From contig NZ_CBDDGH010000004.1 in NCBI RefSeq assembly GCF_965227725.1, forward strand, positions 372,001 to 436,000: DNA of 64,000 bases, written 5' to 3'. The notes under the pieces were generated by a model. The model made no database searches, had not been told where the DNA came from, and was given only the letters and a program-made list of their open reading frames with translations. Positions 25,152 through 32,334 of the stretch are shown here, in pieces. Position 1 is the first letter of the stretch, and every line of letters starts with the position of its first letter. The DNA is from Shimia sp965227725. Lineage in GTDB: Bacteria; Pseudomonadota; Alphaproteobacteria; Rhodobacterales; Rhodobacteraceae. The position numbers and the translations under genes are program-made.

Positions 25152-27950
25152 ATGACCTTTCAGCAGCCCCAGCTTGACACTTCGCCCAAAGTCTCTGACG
25201 AGGTGCGCCAGACAACCTGCTACATGTGCGCCTGCCGTTGCGGCATCAATGTGCACATGAAAGACGGCAAAGTTGCCTATATTGAGGGCAACCGCGACCA
25301 CCCGGTCAACAAAGGTGTGCTCTGCGCCAAAGGCTCTGCCGGGATCATGCAGGTCAACGCGCCTTCCCGCCTGAAAAAGCCCCTGAAACGGGTTGGCCCG
25401 CGCGGCTCTGGTGAGTTTGAGGAAATCAGCTGGGAAGAGGCGCTCTCAACGGCGGTGGGCTGGCTCACCGAGCTTCATGAAACCGCCCCGCATAAGCTGG
25501 CTTTCTTCACAGGTCGTGACCAATCTCAAAGCTTCACCAGCTTCTGGGCGCAGCACTTCGGCACCCCCAACTACGCGGCCCACGGAGGCTTCTGTTCGGT
25601 CAACATGGCTGCCGCAGGCATCTACACTATGGGCGGGGCCTTCTGGGAATTTGGCCAGCCGGATTGGGACCACACCAAACTCTTCATGATATTTGGCGTG
25701 GCTGAAGACCATGACAGCAACCCTATCAAAGCTGGCATCGGCAAAATCAAAGCACGCGGCGCAAAGGTGATCGGCGTAAACCCCGTGCGCTCCGGTTACA
25801 ACGCCGTGGCCGATGAATGGGTCGGCATCACGCCGGGCACCGACGGGCTTTTCATCCTTGCGCTCATCCATGAGCTCATGAAAGCCGGCAAAATCGATCT
25901 GCACTATCTCGCGCAATACACCAACGCGGCTGTGTTGGTGGACGCCGAAACCGGCCTGCTGATGCGCGATGCCGATGGTAAAGAACTGGTTGTCGATCGC
26001 GCCACCGGCAAACTCACCCCTTTTGATCAGAAAGGCGTCCGCCCGGACCTCTCCGCCACTTATGAAGGCAACAAGACCGTCATGCACCTCATGGCAGAGA
26101 AGTACCTTGATCCGCAATACGCCCCCGAAGCGGTGGCCGAAAAAACCGGCATTCCTGCTGCCAAGATCAAAACCATCGCCGCCGAGCTGGCGCGCGTTGC
26201 CTTTGACGAAGCCTTTGAGCTGGATCAGGAATGGACAGACTTCCGGGGTGAAACCCACAATACCATGACGGGCCGCCCGGTCAGCTTTCACGCCATGCGC
26301 GGGATTTCCGCCCACTCCAATGGCTTCCAGACCTGCCGCGCGCTGCATGTGCTGCAAATCCTCTTGGGCACCGTCGAAGTCCCCGGCGGTTTCCGCTTTA
26401 AGCCGCCCTATCCCAAGCCTGTGTCTGCGCACCCTACGCCACACGGCTATGGCCGCCCCGGCAAACCCCTCGCAGGGCCGCACCTCGGCTTCCCGCGTGG
26501 CCCCGAAGATCTGCAGATCAATGAGGACGGCACCGCTTGTCGGATCGACAAAGCTTTCACGTGGGAAAACCCCATGTCGGTGCATGGCCTCATGCATATG
26601 GTGATCTCAAACGCCCACGCCCAAGATCCCTACCCGATTGATACGCTGTTCATGTACATGGCGAACATGTCGTGGAACTCCACGATGAACACCTCCGGCG
26701 TGATCAAAATGCTGACCGACCGCAACGACGACGGCGGCTATCGCATCCCGCGCATCATCTACTCGGATGCCTACAGCTCAGAGATGGTCGCCTACGCTGA
26801 CCTGATCCTGCCGGACACCACCTATCTGGAACGTCACGACTGTATTTCGTTGCTCGACCGCCCAATTTGTGAGGCCGACGGCGCCGCCGATGCCATCCGC
26901 TGGCCAGTGGTGGAGCCCGATCGCGATGTGCGCGGTTTCCAATCTGTGCTGATAGAACTGGGCGCGCGCATCGGCCTGCCGCATTTCCTCAACGAAGACG
27001 GCACACCGAAGTGGAAGGACTACGCCGACTACATCGTGAACCACGAACGCCGCCCCGGCGTCGGCCCGCTTGCAGGCTTCCGTGGCGAGGATGGCGATCA
27101 GTTTGGCCGTGGCGAAGTGAATCCAGACCAGCTTCAGCGCTACATCGACAATGGCGGCTTTGCCATCGAACATGTGCCCGACAATGCGCTCTACATGAAG
27201 CCGTGGAACCAGCACTACCAAAGCTGGGCGGTACAAATCGGCCTCTATGACGCGCCCCAGCCCTTCCTGTTCCAGCTCTATGTGGAACCAATGCGCAAAT
27301 TCCAACGCGCCGCCGAAGGCCACGGCGAAATCCAACCGCCAGATCATCTGCGTGACCGCCTCAAACAGGTCATGGACCCGCTCCCGATCTGGTACGCACC
27401 GCTCGAAGACGCGCGTGTCGACCCAGAGGAATTTGACGTCCACGCCCTCACCCAACGCCCCATGGCGATGTATCACAGCTGGGGCACCCAAAACGCTTGG
27501 CTGCGCCAGTTGCATGGGGAGAACCCGCTTTACCTGCCCACCAAGCTTTGGGAGAAACATGGCTTTGCCGAGGGTGACTGGGCGCGCGTGACCTCTGCCC
27601 ATGGTGAAATCACAGTGCCTGTCGCCCATCAGGCCGCGCTCAACGAAAACACCGTCTGGACATGGAACGCCATTGGCAAACGTAAGGGCACTTGGGCGCT
27701 CTCTGACGATGCACCCGAAAGCAACAAAGGCTTCCTGCTCAACCATCTGATCCACGAGCTACTACCACCCAAAGGGGACGGCCTACGGTGGGCCAATTCC
27801 GACCCGATCACCGGACAGGCCGCATGGTTTGACCTGCGCGTGAAGCTCGAAAAAGCGCCGGTTCCGGTGACTGCCCAGCCCACCTTTGCACCGATAAAGT
27901 CTCCGGTGCCTCACGGCCCCAAAACGCTCGCATGGAAGGTCGGCAAATGA
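25152..27950 (+). CDS. soeA: Sulfite dehydrogenase (SoeABC type), molybdopterin subunit
   Basis: 932 residues, a DMSO-reductase-family catalytic subunit with bis-MGD molybdenum cofactor. The N-terminal 4Fe-4S motif is CYMCACRC then Cys in GVLCAKG. The start lacks a twin-arginine signal, so the enzyme faces the cytoplasm, as SoeA does. Further cofactor-binding parts are FFTGRDQSQSFTSFWAQ, GVNPVRSGYNAVADEW and the C-terminal cap WTWNAIGKRKG. SoeABC oxidises sulfite to sulfate and feeds electrons to quinone. The family resembles polysulfide/tetrathionate/DMSO reductases. The sulfite role is inferred from the absence of a Tat signal and linkage to xsc, whose product is sulfite. The stop overlaps a 28-aa ORF. 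Confidence 0.85.
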   Translation: MTFQQPQLDTSPKVSDEVRQTTCYMCACRCGINVHMKDGKVAYIEGNRDHPVNKGVLCAKGSAGIMQVNAPSRLKKPLKRVGPRGSGEFEEISWEEALSTAVGWLTELHETAPHKLAFFTGRDQSQSFTSFWAQHFGTPNYAAHGGFCSVNMAAAGIYTMGGAFWEFGQPDWDHTKLFMIFGVAEDHDSNPIKAGIGKIKARGAKVIGVNPVRSGYNAVADEWVGITPGTDGLFILALIHELMKAGKIDLHYLAQYTNAAVLVDAETGLLMRDADGKELVVDRATGKLTPFDQKGVRPDLSATYEGNKTVMHLMAEKYLDPQYAPEAVAEKTGIPAAKIKTIAAELARVAFDEAFELDQEWTDFRGETHNTMTGRPVSFHAMRGISAHSNGFQTCRALHVLQILLGTVEVPGGFRFKPPYPKPVSAHPTPHGYGRPGKPLAGPHLGFPRGPEDLQINEDGTACRIDKAFTWENPMSVHGLMHMVISNAHAQDPYPIDTLFMYMANMSWNSTMNTSGVIKMLTDRNDDGGYRIPRIIYSDAYSSEMVAYADLILPDTTYLERHDCISLLDRPICEADGAADAIRWPVVEPDRDVRGFQSVLIELGARIGLPHFLNEDGTPKWKDYADYIVNHERRPGVGPLAGFRGEDGDQFGRGEVNPDQLQRYIDNGGFAIEHVPDNALYMKPWNQHYQSWAVQIGLYDAPQPFLFQLYVEPMRKFQRAAEGHGEIQPPDHLRDRLKQVMDPLPIWYAPLEDARVDPEEFDVHALTQRPMAMYHSWGTQNAWLRQLHGENPLYLPTKLWEKHGFAEGDWARVTSAHGEITVPVAHQAALNENTVWTWNAIGKRKGTWALSDDAPESNKGFLLNHLIHELLPPKGDGLRWANSDPITGQAAWFDLRVKLEKAPVPVTAQPTFAPIKSPVPHGPKTLAWKVGK

Positions 27951-28033
27951 ATATGACCGCCTTTCAAATACCGAGAATCCGCACCTACGCGATACAGCCG
28001 CAATACCGACGCAATACAGAGGTCAAAACATGA
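27947..28033 (+). CDS. 28-aa ORF bridging soeA and soeB
   Basis: The ATG at 27947 overlaps the soeA stop (ATGA) and the TGA at 28031 overlaps the soeB start (ATGA), so this frame exactly fills the gap. The peptide starts MNMTAFQIPRIRTYA, is basic (four Arg, one Lys, no Asp, one Glu) and has no membrane segment. It may exist only to carry ribosomes from soeA to soeB, or it may be a real small peptide. Family and function are unknown. soeB also has its own weak site, AGAGG. Confidence 0.35.
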   Translation: MNMTAFQIPRIRTYAIQPQYRRNTEVKT

Positions 28034-28791
28034 CTGATCTCCCCAACCAAACCGACCGCAAACTCGGCCTCGTGATCGATCTGGACACCTGCGTCGGCTG
28101 CCATGCCTGCGTGATCTCCTGTAAGGGCTGGAACACCGAAAATTACGGCGCGCCCCTCAGCGATCAGCGTCCCTATGGTACCGAGCCCATGGGCACTTTC
28201 CTCAACCGCGTACACAGCTATGAGGTTCAGCCAGAGCAAGGCAGCGCCCAAACCGTCCACTTCCCAAAGTCTTGTTTGCATTGCGAAAATGCGCCCTGCG
28301 TGACCGTCTGTCCCACGGGAGCCAGCTATAAACGCGTCGAGGATGGTATCGTCTTGGTCAACGAGGATCACTGCATCGGCTGCGGTCTCTGCGCCTGGGC
28401 CTGCCCCTACGGCGCGCGTGAATTGGACCAAGAAGAAGGCGTGATGAAGAAATGCACCCTTTGCGTGGATCGCATCTACAACGAAAACCTGCCGGAAGAG
28501 GATCAAATCCCTTCCTGCGTGCGCACCTGCCCTGCTGGTGCACGCCACTTTGGCGACCTCTCTGATCCAAACTCAGATGTCAGCCAACTTGTTGAAAGCA
28601 GAGGCGGATTTGACCTAATGCCTGAAATGGGTACCAAGCCCGTAAACAAATATCTGCCTCCACGCTTCAAGGATTCTTGGGACGATCAAAGCCTTCTGGC
28701 CCCACTCCTGGAGCCCGTTGCAGAGGAGCCAACCGGCTTTCTCGGCTGGCTCGACAAAGCGCTTGATAAACTGCCTGGAGGCACTGCCTGA
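28030..28791 (+). CDS. soeB: Sulfite dehydrogenase (SoeABC type), iron-sulfur subunit
   Basis: 253 residues, DmsB/NrfC-like ferredoxin subunit that moves electrons from the molybdenum subunit to the membrane anchor. Four 4Fe-4S clusters are predicted from DTCVGCHACVISCKG, CLHCENAPCVTVCP, HCIGCGLCAWACPYGA and KCTLCVDR..SCVRTCP. No signal peptide, in line with a cytoplasmic complex. The C-terminal 60 residues are less conserved and contain Pro and Leu. Its stop overlaps the soeC start (TGATG), so B and C are coupled. Confidence 0.9.
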   Translation: MTDLPNQTDRKLGLVIDLDTCVGCHACVISCKGWNTENYGAPLSDQRPYGTEPMGTFLNRVHSYEVQPEQGSAQTVHFPKSCLHCENAPCVTVCPTGASYKRVEDGIVLVNEDHCIGCGLCAWACPYGARELDQEEGVMKKCTLCVDRIYNENLPEEDQIPSCVRTCPAGARHFGDLSDPNSDVSQLVESRGGFDLMPEMGTKPVNKYLPPRFKDSWDDQSLLAPLLEPVAEEPTGFLGWLDKALDKLPGGTA

Positions 28792-29666
28792 TGCATCCCG
28801 CCCCATCCGTCATCATCTTCTCCACTCTCTCCGGTCTCGGCTTCGGCTTGCTATTCTGGCTTGGCATTGACCTTACCCCACCTACCGGAGGCGTGGCTTT
28901 TGCTTTCTTTTTCATAGGCTTTGCGCTTGCTGTGGGTGGGCTTTTGTCTTCCACCTTCCACCTTGGCCATCCGGAACGCGCCTGGCGTGCGCTCAGCCAA
29001 TGGCGGACCAGCTGGCTCAGCCGCGAAGGTGTCTGCGCCGTCGTCGCACTCTGTGTGATGGGGCTATACGCGCTCTTCCTGATCTTCTTCGTCACCCATA
29101 TCGCCATTCTGGGCTGGCTCGGAGCGCTGCTCTCGCTGCTAACAGTCTTCACCACATCAATGATCTACGCGCAGCTCGACACAGTGCCCCGTTGGAAGTC
29201 CCCTTTGACACCCGCGCTTTACCTCAGCTTTTCGCTGGCTGGTGGAGCATTATTGTCAGGCCGCACAACCATCGCCATTGCTTTACTCGCAGCAGCCGCG
29301 GCAATCCAAATCCTGTGGTGGCTGCGCGGTGACAATGCCCTCAAAGACAGTGGCACAGACATGGGAACTGCCACCGGCTTGGGCGAACGCGGCACGGTGC
29401 GCTCCATGGCGCATCCGCACACCGCACCGAACTATTTGGTCAAGGAATTCATATACATAATCGGCCGAAAGCACGCTCAAAAGCTGCGTGTGATCGCATT
29501 TATGCTGACCTTCGGCCTGCCTCTGATGATCCTCGCACTCTTGCCGTTCAGCCACATCTTGGCCGCCGTCGCGGTGCTTAGCCATATTGCAGGCGTAGCC
29601 ACATCGCGTTGGCTCTTTTTTGCAGAGGCCGAGCACGTCGTCGGCCTCTACTACGGCATGCGCTAA
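28791..29666 (+). CDS. soeC: Sulfite dehydrogenase (SoeABC type), membrane anchor
   Basis: 291 residues with about eight hydrophobic helices, DmsC family. It holds the complex at the inner face of the membrane and passes electrons to quinone. Typical anchors are FSTLSGLGFGLLFWLG at the start, STFHLGHPERAWRALSQWR near 65 and the closing RWLFFAEAEHVVGLYYG. Translation is coupled to soeB. The stop TAA overlaps the stop of the convergent DUF1523-like gene by four bases, so the two convergent operons end in each other. Confidence 0.9.
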   Translation: MHPAPSVIIFSTLSGLGFGLLFWLGIDLTPPTGGVAFAFFFIGFALAVGGLLSSTFHLGHPERAWRALSQWRTSWLSREGVCAVVALCVMGLYALFLIFFVTHIAILGWLGALLSLLTVFTTSMIYAQLDTVPRWKSPLTPALYLSFSLAGGALLSGRTTIAIALLAAAAAIQILWWLRGDNALKDSGTDMGTATGLGERGTVRSMAHPHTAPNYLVKEFIYIIGRKHAQKLRVIAFMLTFGLPLMILALLPFSHILAAVAVLSHIAGVATSRWLFFAEAEHVVGLYYGMR

Positions 29667-30313
29667 CGCGCCTTCCCGCGCCAGGTATCGAGCCAGGCGC
29701 GGAACCGGCCACGTTTTTTAGTGATATTGTCTCCAGCTGCATCCCAGCTGTCCGCCACATCATCGATCACCGGATCAATCCGCGCCTCGCGGAAACGCCG
29801 CCAGCGCACATAGATCGCCCAGAAAAGCGCTGCCAGAAGCGTCAAGAATATGATGTTAAACCAAGGGATAATACGCATATCTGGCCCGGTTGCTGGCTTG
29901 ATAGATACCGCGTTTGGAAAGGCTGAGAAAAACTCATTGCGCCAGCCATAATGGGTGATTACCACCCATTCCGGTGCATCCTTGGTAGAGACCGCGTCAT
30001 TGGCCTCGGTATAAAGGTTCGCCGTGTCGAATTTGAAATACGGCGGCCAGCTCCAGCCGGTATCCTCATTGCGGTACACCCGCGCTTTGTCTTTGCCATC
30101 AAAGCCCTGAAGGAACTGCACATCGCGGTTGATCAGCCCTTCTGATTGCGTGTCAGGCTTAGACCAGAAAATCCGTGTCCAGTCGCCCAACTCCTGCCGT
30201 TCTTCATAGGTGCCAACAAGGCGCACAACGTCATGCTGTGGCAGCGTGTAATGCAACCAGGCTGCCAAGCCGCCCCAAAACAGGACCCGGAAAATCCATT
30301 TTACATAAACCAT
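29663..30313 (-). CDS. DUF1523-like membrane protein, last gene of the AAA+ cluster
   Basis: 216 residues. TM helix 1 spans about 6-24, then a periplasmic domain of some 125 residues, TM helix 2 about 152-172 and a basic cytoplasmic tail ending DTWRGKAR. The opening (FRVLFWGGLAAWLHYTLPQ, then VVRLVGTYEERQE) recalls DUF1523, a family of unknown function in Rhodobacterales; the match is from memory. Aromatic-rich segments WSWPPYFKFDTANLY and HYGWRNEFFSAFPN mark the periplasmic part. It lies 11 bp behind the 87-aa gene, as the distal gene of a seven-gene transcript. It may be the outward-facing sensor of the system. Confidence 0.7.
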   Translation of the reverse strand: MVYVKWIFRVLFWGGLAAWLHYTLPQHDVVRLVGTYEERQELGDWTRIFWSKPDTQSEGLINRDVQFLQGFDGKDKARVYRNEDTGWSWPPYFKFDTANLYTEANDAVSTKDAPEWVVITHYGWRNEFFSAFPNAVSIKPATGPDMRIIPWFNIIFLTLLAALFWAIYVRWRRFREARIDPVIDDVADSWDAAGDNITKKRGRFRAWLDTWRGKAR

Positions 30314-30324
30314 TTAAGCCGCCT

Positions 30325-30588
30325 CTACATGAAGTTGATGACATAGATAAGGATCGCAACACAGGTCACTGGTACAATATAAACACCCAAAATCAGTTTT
30401 CGACGCAAAGAGCCATCATACTCTTGCAGCCCCTGCTCGATAAATGCGTCTTTGTCACCTGTCATCCCCTCTTCGTCCCATTCTGCACGCAACTTAGAGC
30501 GACGCACCGCACGGCTGTAGAGCGACAGGCAGACATAGATAATCGTCAGCACAATGAAGCCGATAACCGATAAACGCAGCAATGCCAT
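30325..30588 (-). CDS. Two-TM small membrane protein of the AAA+ cluster
   Basis: 87 residues, a helical hairpin: TM1 about 2-27, a charged cytoplasmic or periplasmic loop of 37 residues (AEWDEEGMTGDKDAFIEQ in the middle) and TM2 about 65-87 running to the last residue. GTGAGGAGGTAGACA precedes the ATG, the strongest ribosome site in the cluster, which suggests high output relative to its partners. It begins 3 bp after the stop of the 449-aa gene. I know no family name. The size and form fit a small membrane subunit or regulator rather than an enzyme. Confidence 0.65.
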   Translation of the reverse strand: MALLRLSVIGFIVLTIIYVCLSLYSRAVRRSKLRAEWDEEGMTGDKDAFIEQGLQEYDGSLRRKLILGVYIVPVTCVAILIYVINFM

Positions 30589-30591
30589 TGT

Positions 30592-31941
30592 CTACCTCCT
30601 CACCGCACCCCAAGGGCCAACCCGAGCGATCATATCCTCGCTGGCGCGCCGTTGCACGCGCGGCATCTCCAACGGAAGCTCACGCCCAAAGAGCGCCTCA
30701 CGCGCCCCAGCTTTGTCCACCTGATACTCACGTTCGAGAAAATCCGCGACAAAGCTCTTCTTGGTCTCTGACCAACCCTGATAGAGACGATAAAATACCT
30801 CTTTGTGGCAGATGAAGAGTTGGCGAATGTCCTTTGGCGCCAGCTCAGACAGCAACATGTTCACAAGATCCGATTGATCGGTATCTGTTGCACGCAGCGT
30901 GTAGAAATAGGCTGGGTGATCGCTGGTGATTTTAGGCCAGGGTCCATTGTGTTCCGCCCAGGTCACGATCTCGCGAAGCGCGTGATACTCCGGCGGCAAA
31001 GCCTCGGCATGTGTACGCGCCAAGCGGCGAATGTCACTGCGGGTTGCCCCAGTCAAATCAACGCCCGCATCCTGCGCCGCATCCACGACGATAAAATCCA
31101 TTTTCTGACGCAGGATTGCAACGCCATCTACACCGCGCGCTTTCACAATCGGCTCCGCCAAGCCGTTCATATCCAGAAATTTGGCAATCTGATTGCGGTC
31201 GGAAAAATCAAAGCAGTATTTGACAGACAGCTTCCCCAAGGTGGACCTGTCCTGCGCGGCGATCACCGCAGGATGATCCACGCCCCGGAACAAATACACG
31301 CCGCCAAAATGCGCGGTCCAATAGTCCTGCTGATCAAACGCCATATGTTTGAGCGTCACCGGATTGCGCGTCACGTCGCCGGTGCGTTTGGCCAGCGTGA
31401 TCATATCCGCGATCAGCACATCATCAAACCAGCCGTCTTCTTCCTGTTTGAATCGATCCGCCAGCGCCCCAAGCTTTGCAGCATCGCGCAGCGTGCCTGC
31501 CGTAGTGTCCGCTTCAATCGTGACCTGCCGAATGTCCAAAAGGCGGCTTGGCTCGCTCACAGAAAACACCGAATTCACCAGTTCCCCTGCCACCGCATCT
31601 CGGGCGGTCAGAGCAAAGAGCTGTTGTCCATTTTCTTCAATAAAGTGGCGGAGAATATCGCGACTGGTCGAAAATTTCGCATTCAGGAGAGGTGCGGCTT
31701 TCTGTTCTGTGGTCAGCAGAATGAACTGCCGATTGCAGCCACCGTGATTGAGGTAGAGATGATCCTCGAGCTCGTCGCCGATCTCAGGGCTATAACCTGA
31801 GATATCGATATGGAAATCACTAAGGCTGCTGGTTTTGCCCGTCAGATGTTTCAATGCGCGATTGTAACGCTCCACCAAAACCGGGGAGGCCACCTCAATC
31901 AGGTTGCCAAACATCAAGCCGCGTTGGATCAGCCTATGCAT
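30592..31941 (-). CDS. Uncharacterised 449-aa protein of the AAA+ cluster
   Basis: 449 residues, soluble, with no signal peptide or membrane segment. GGAGGGGATGACAG precedes the ATG. Possible landmarks are ISGYSPEIGDELEDHLYLNH near 48, GCNRQFILLTTEQKAAPLLN near 67, HFGGVYLFRGVDHPAVIAAQ near 215 and a C-terminal part rich in Arg/Glu (KKSFVADFLEREYQVDKAGA). It may belong to one of the DUF66xx families described from roseobacters, but I cannot confirm this. No catalytic motif is recognisable. Position between two membrane proteins and behind the AAA+ ATPase suggests that it is a core cytoplasmic subunit. Confidence 0.7.
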   Translation of the reverse strand: MHRLIQRGLMFGNLIEVASPVLVERYNRALKHLTGKTSSLSDFHIDISGYSPEIGDELEDHLYLNHGGCNRQFILLTTEQKAAPLLNAKFSTSRDILRHFIEENGQQLFALTARDAVAGELVNSVFSVSEPSRLLDIRQVTIEADTTAGTLRDAAKLGALADRFKQEEDGWFDDVLIADMITLAKRTGDVTRNPVTLKHMAFDQQDYWTAHFGGVYLFRGVDHPAVIAAQDRSTLGKLSVKYCFDFSDRNQIAKFLDMNGLAEPIVKARGVDGVAILRQKMDFIVVDAAQDAGVDLTGATRSDIRRLARTHAEALPPEYHALREIVTWAEHNGPWPKITSDHPAYFYTLRATDTDQSDLVNMLLSELAPKDIRQLFICHKEVFYRLYQGWSETKKSFVADFLEREYQVDKAGAREALFGRELPLEMPRVQRRASEDMIARVGPWGAVRR

Positions 31942-31956
31942 CTGTCATCCCCTCCA

Positions 31957-32334
31957 TCACCGATCCCCCGCCGCAATATCCTGCCCACGCCGCGCTTCCA
32001 CGCCTTGCGCTTGGCCAAACCACACGAGCCCCAGAACAGGCGCCCAAACAATTGCTGTCATCAGCGACAGGCGCAGATGCACCCATGCCGCGCCCAGCGG
32101 ATCAATCTCAAAGTGGCCCACGGCCTCAAACCCGCGCATCTGGGTGACCGCAATGGAGATCATGAAGCCGATTGCCACCAGAAACGCCGCCGTCAGCGCG
32201 ATGCCATGCAGCAGCTTGCCATGTGAGCGCGTTTCGCGATCCACCAGAACCCGCGGCAAAAGCACCGCCAACAGCCCTAAAGCAGCCAGCGGAACCAATG
32301 TGTTCCAGAACCCAATGGTATCAATCACAAACAT
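31957..32334 (-). CDS. Three-TM membrane protein of the AAA+ cluster
   Basis: 125 residues with hydrophobic helices at about 6-30, 41-66 and 86-109 and a charged C-terminal tail (EARRGQDIAAGDR). The loop between helices 1 and 2 is basic (RETRSHGK), so it probably faces the cytoplasm. Its ATG overlaps the stop of the AAA+ gene (TGATG), which points to translation in fixed ratio with the ATPase and to a physical link. I recognise no family. It is a candidate membrane anchor for the ATPase. Confidence 0.7.
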   Translation of the reverse strand: MFVIDTIGFWNTLVPLAALGLLAVLLPRVLVDRETRSHGKLLHGIALTAAFLVAIGFMISIAVTQMRGFEAVGHFEIDPLGAAWVHLRLSLMTAIVWAPVLGLVWFGQAQGVEARRGQDIAAGDR

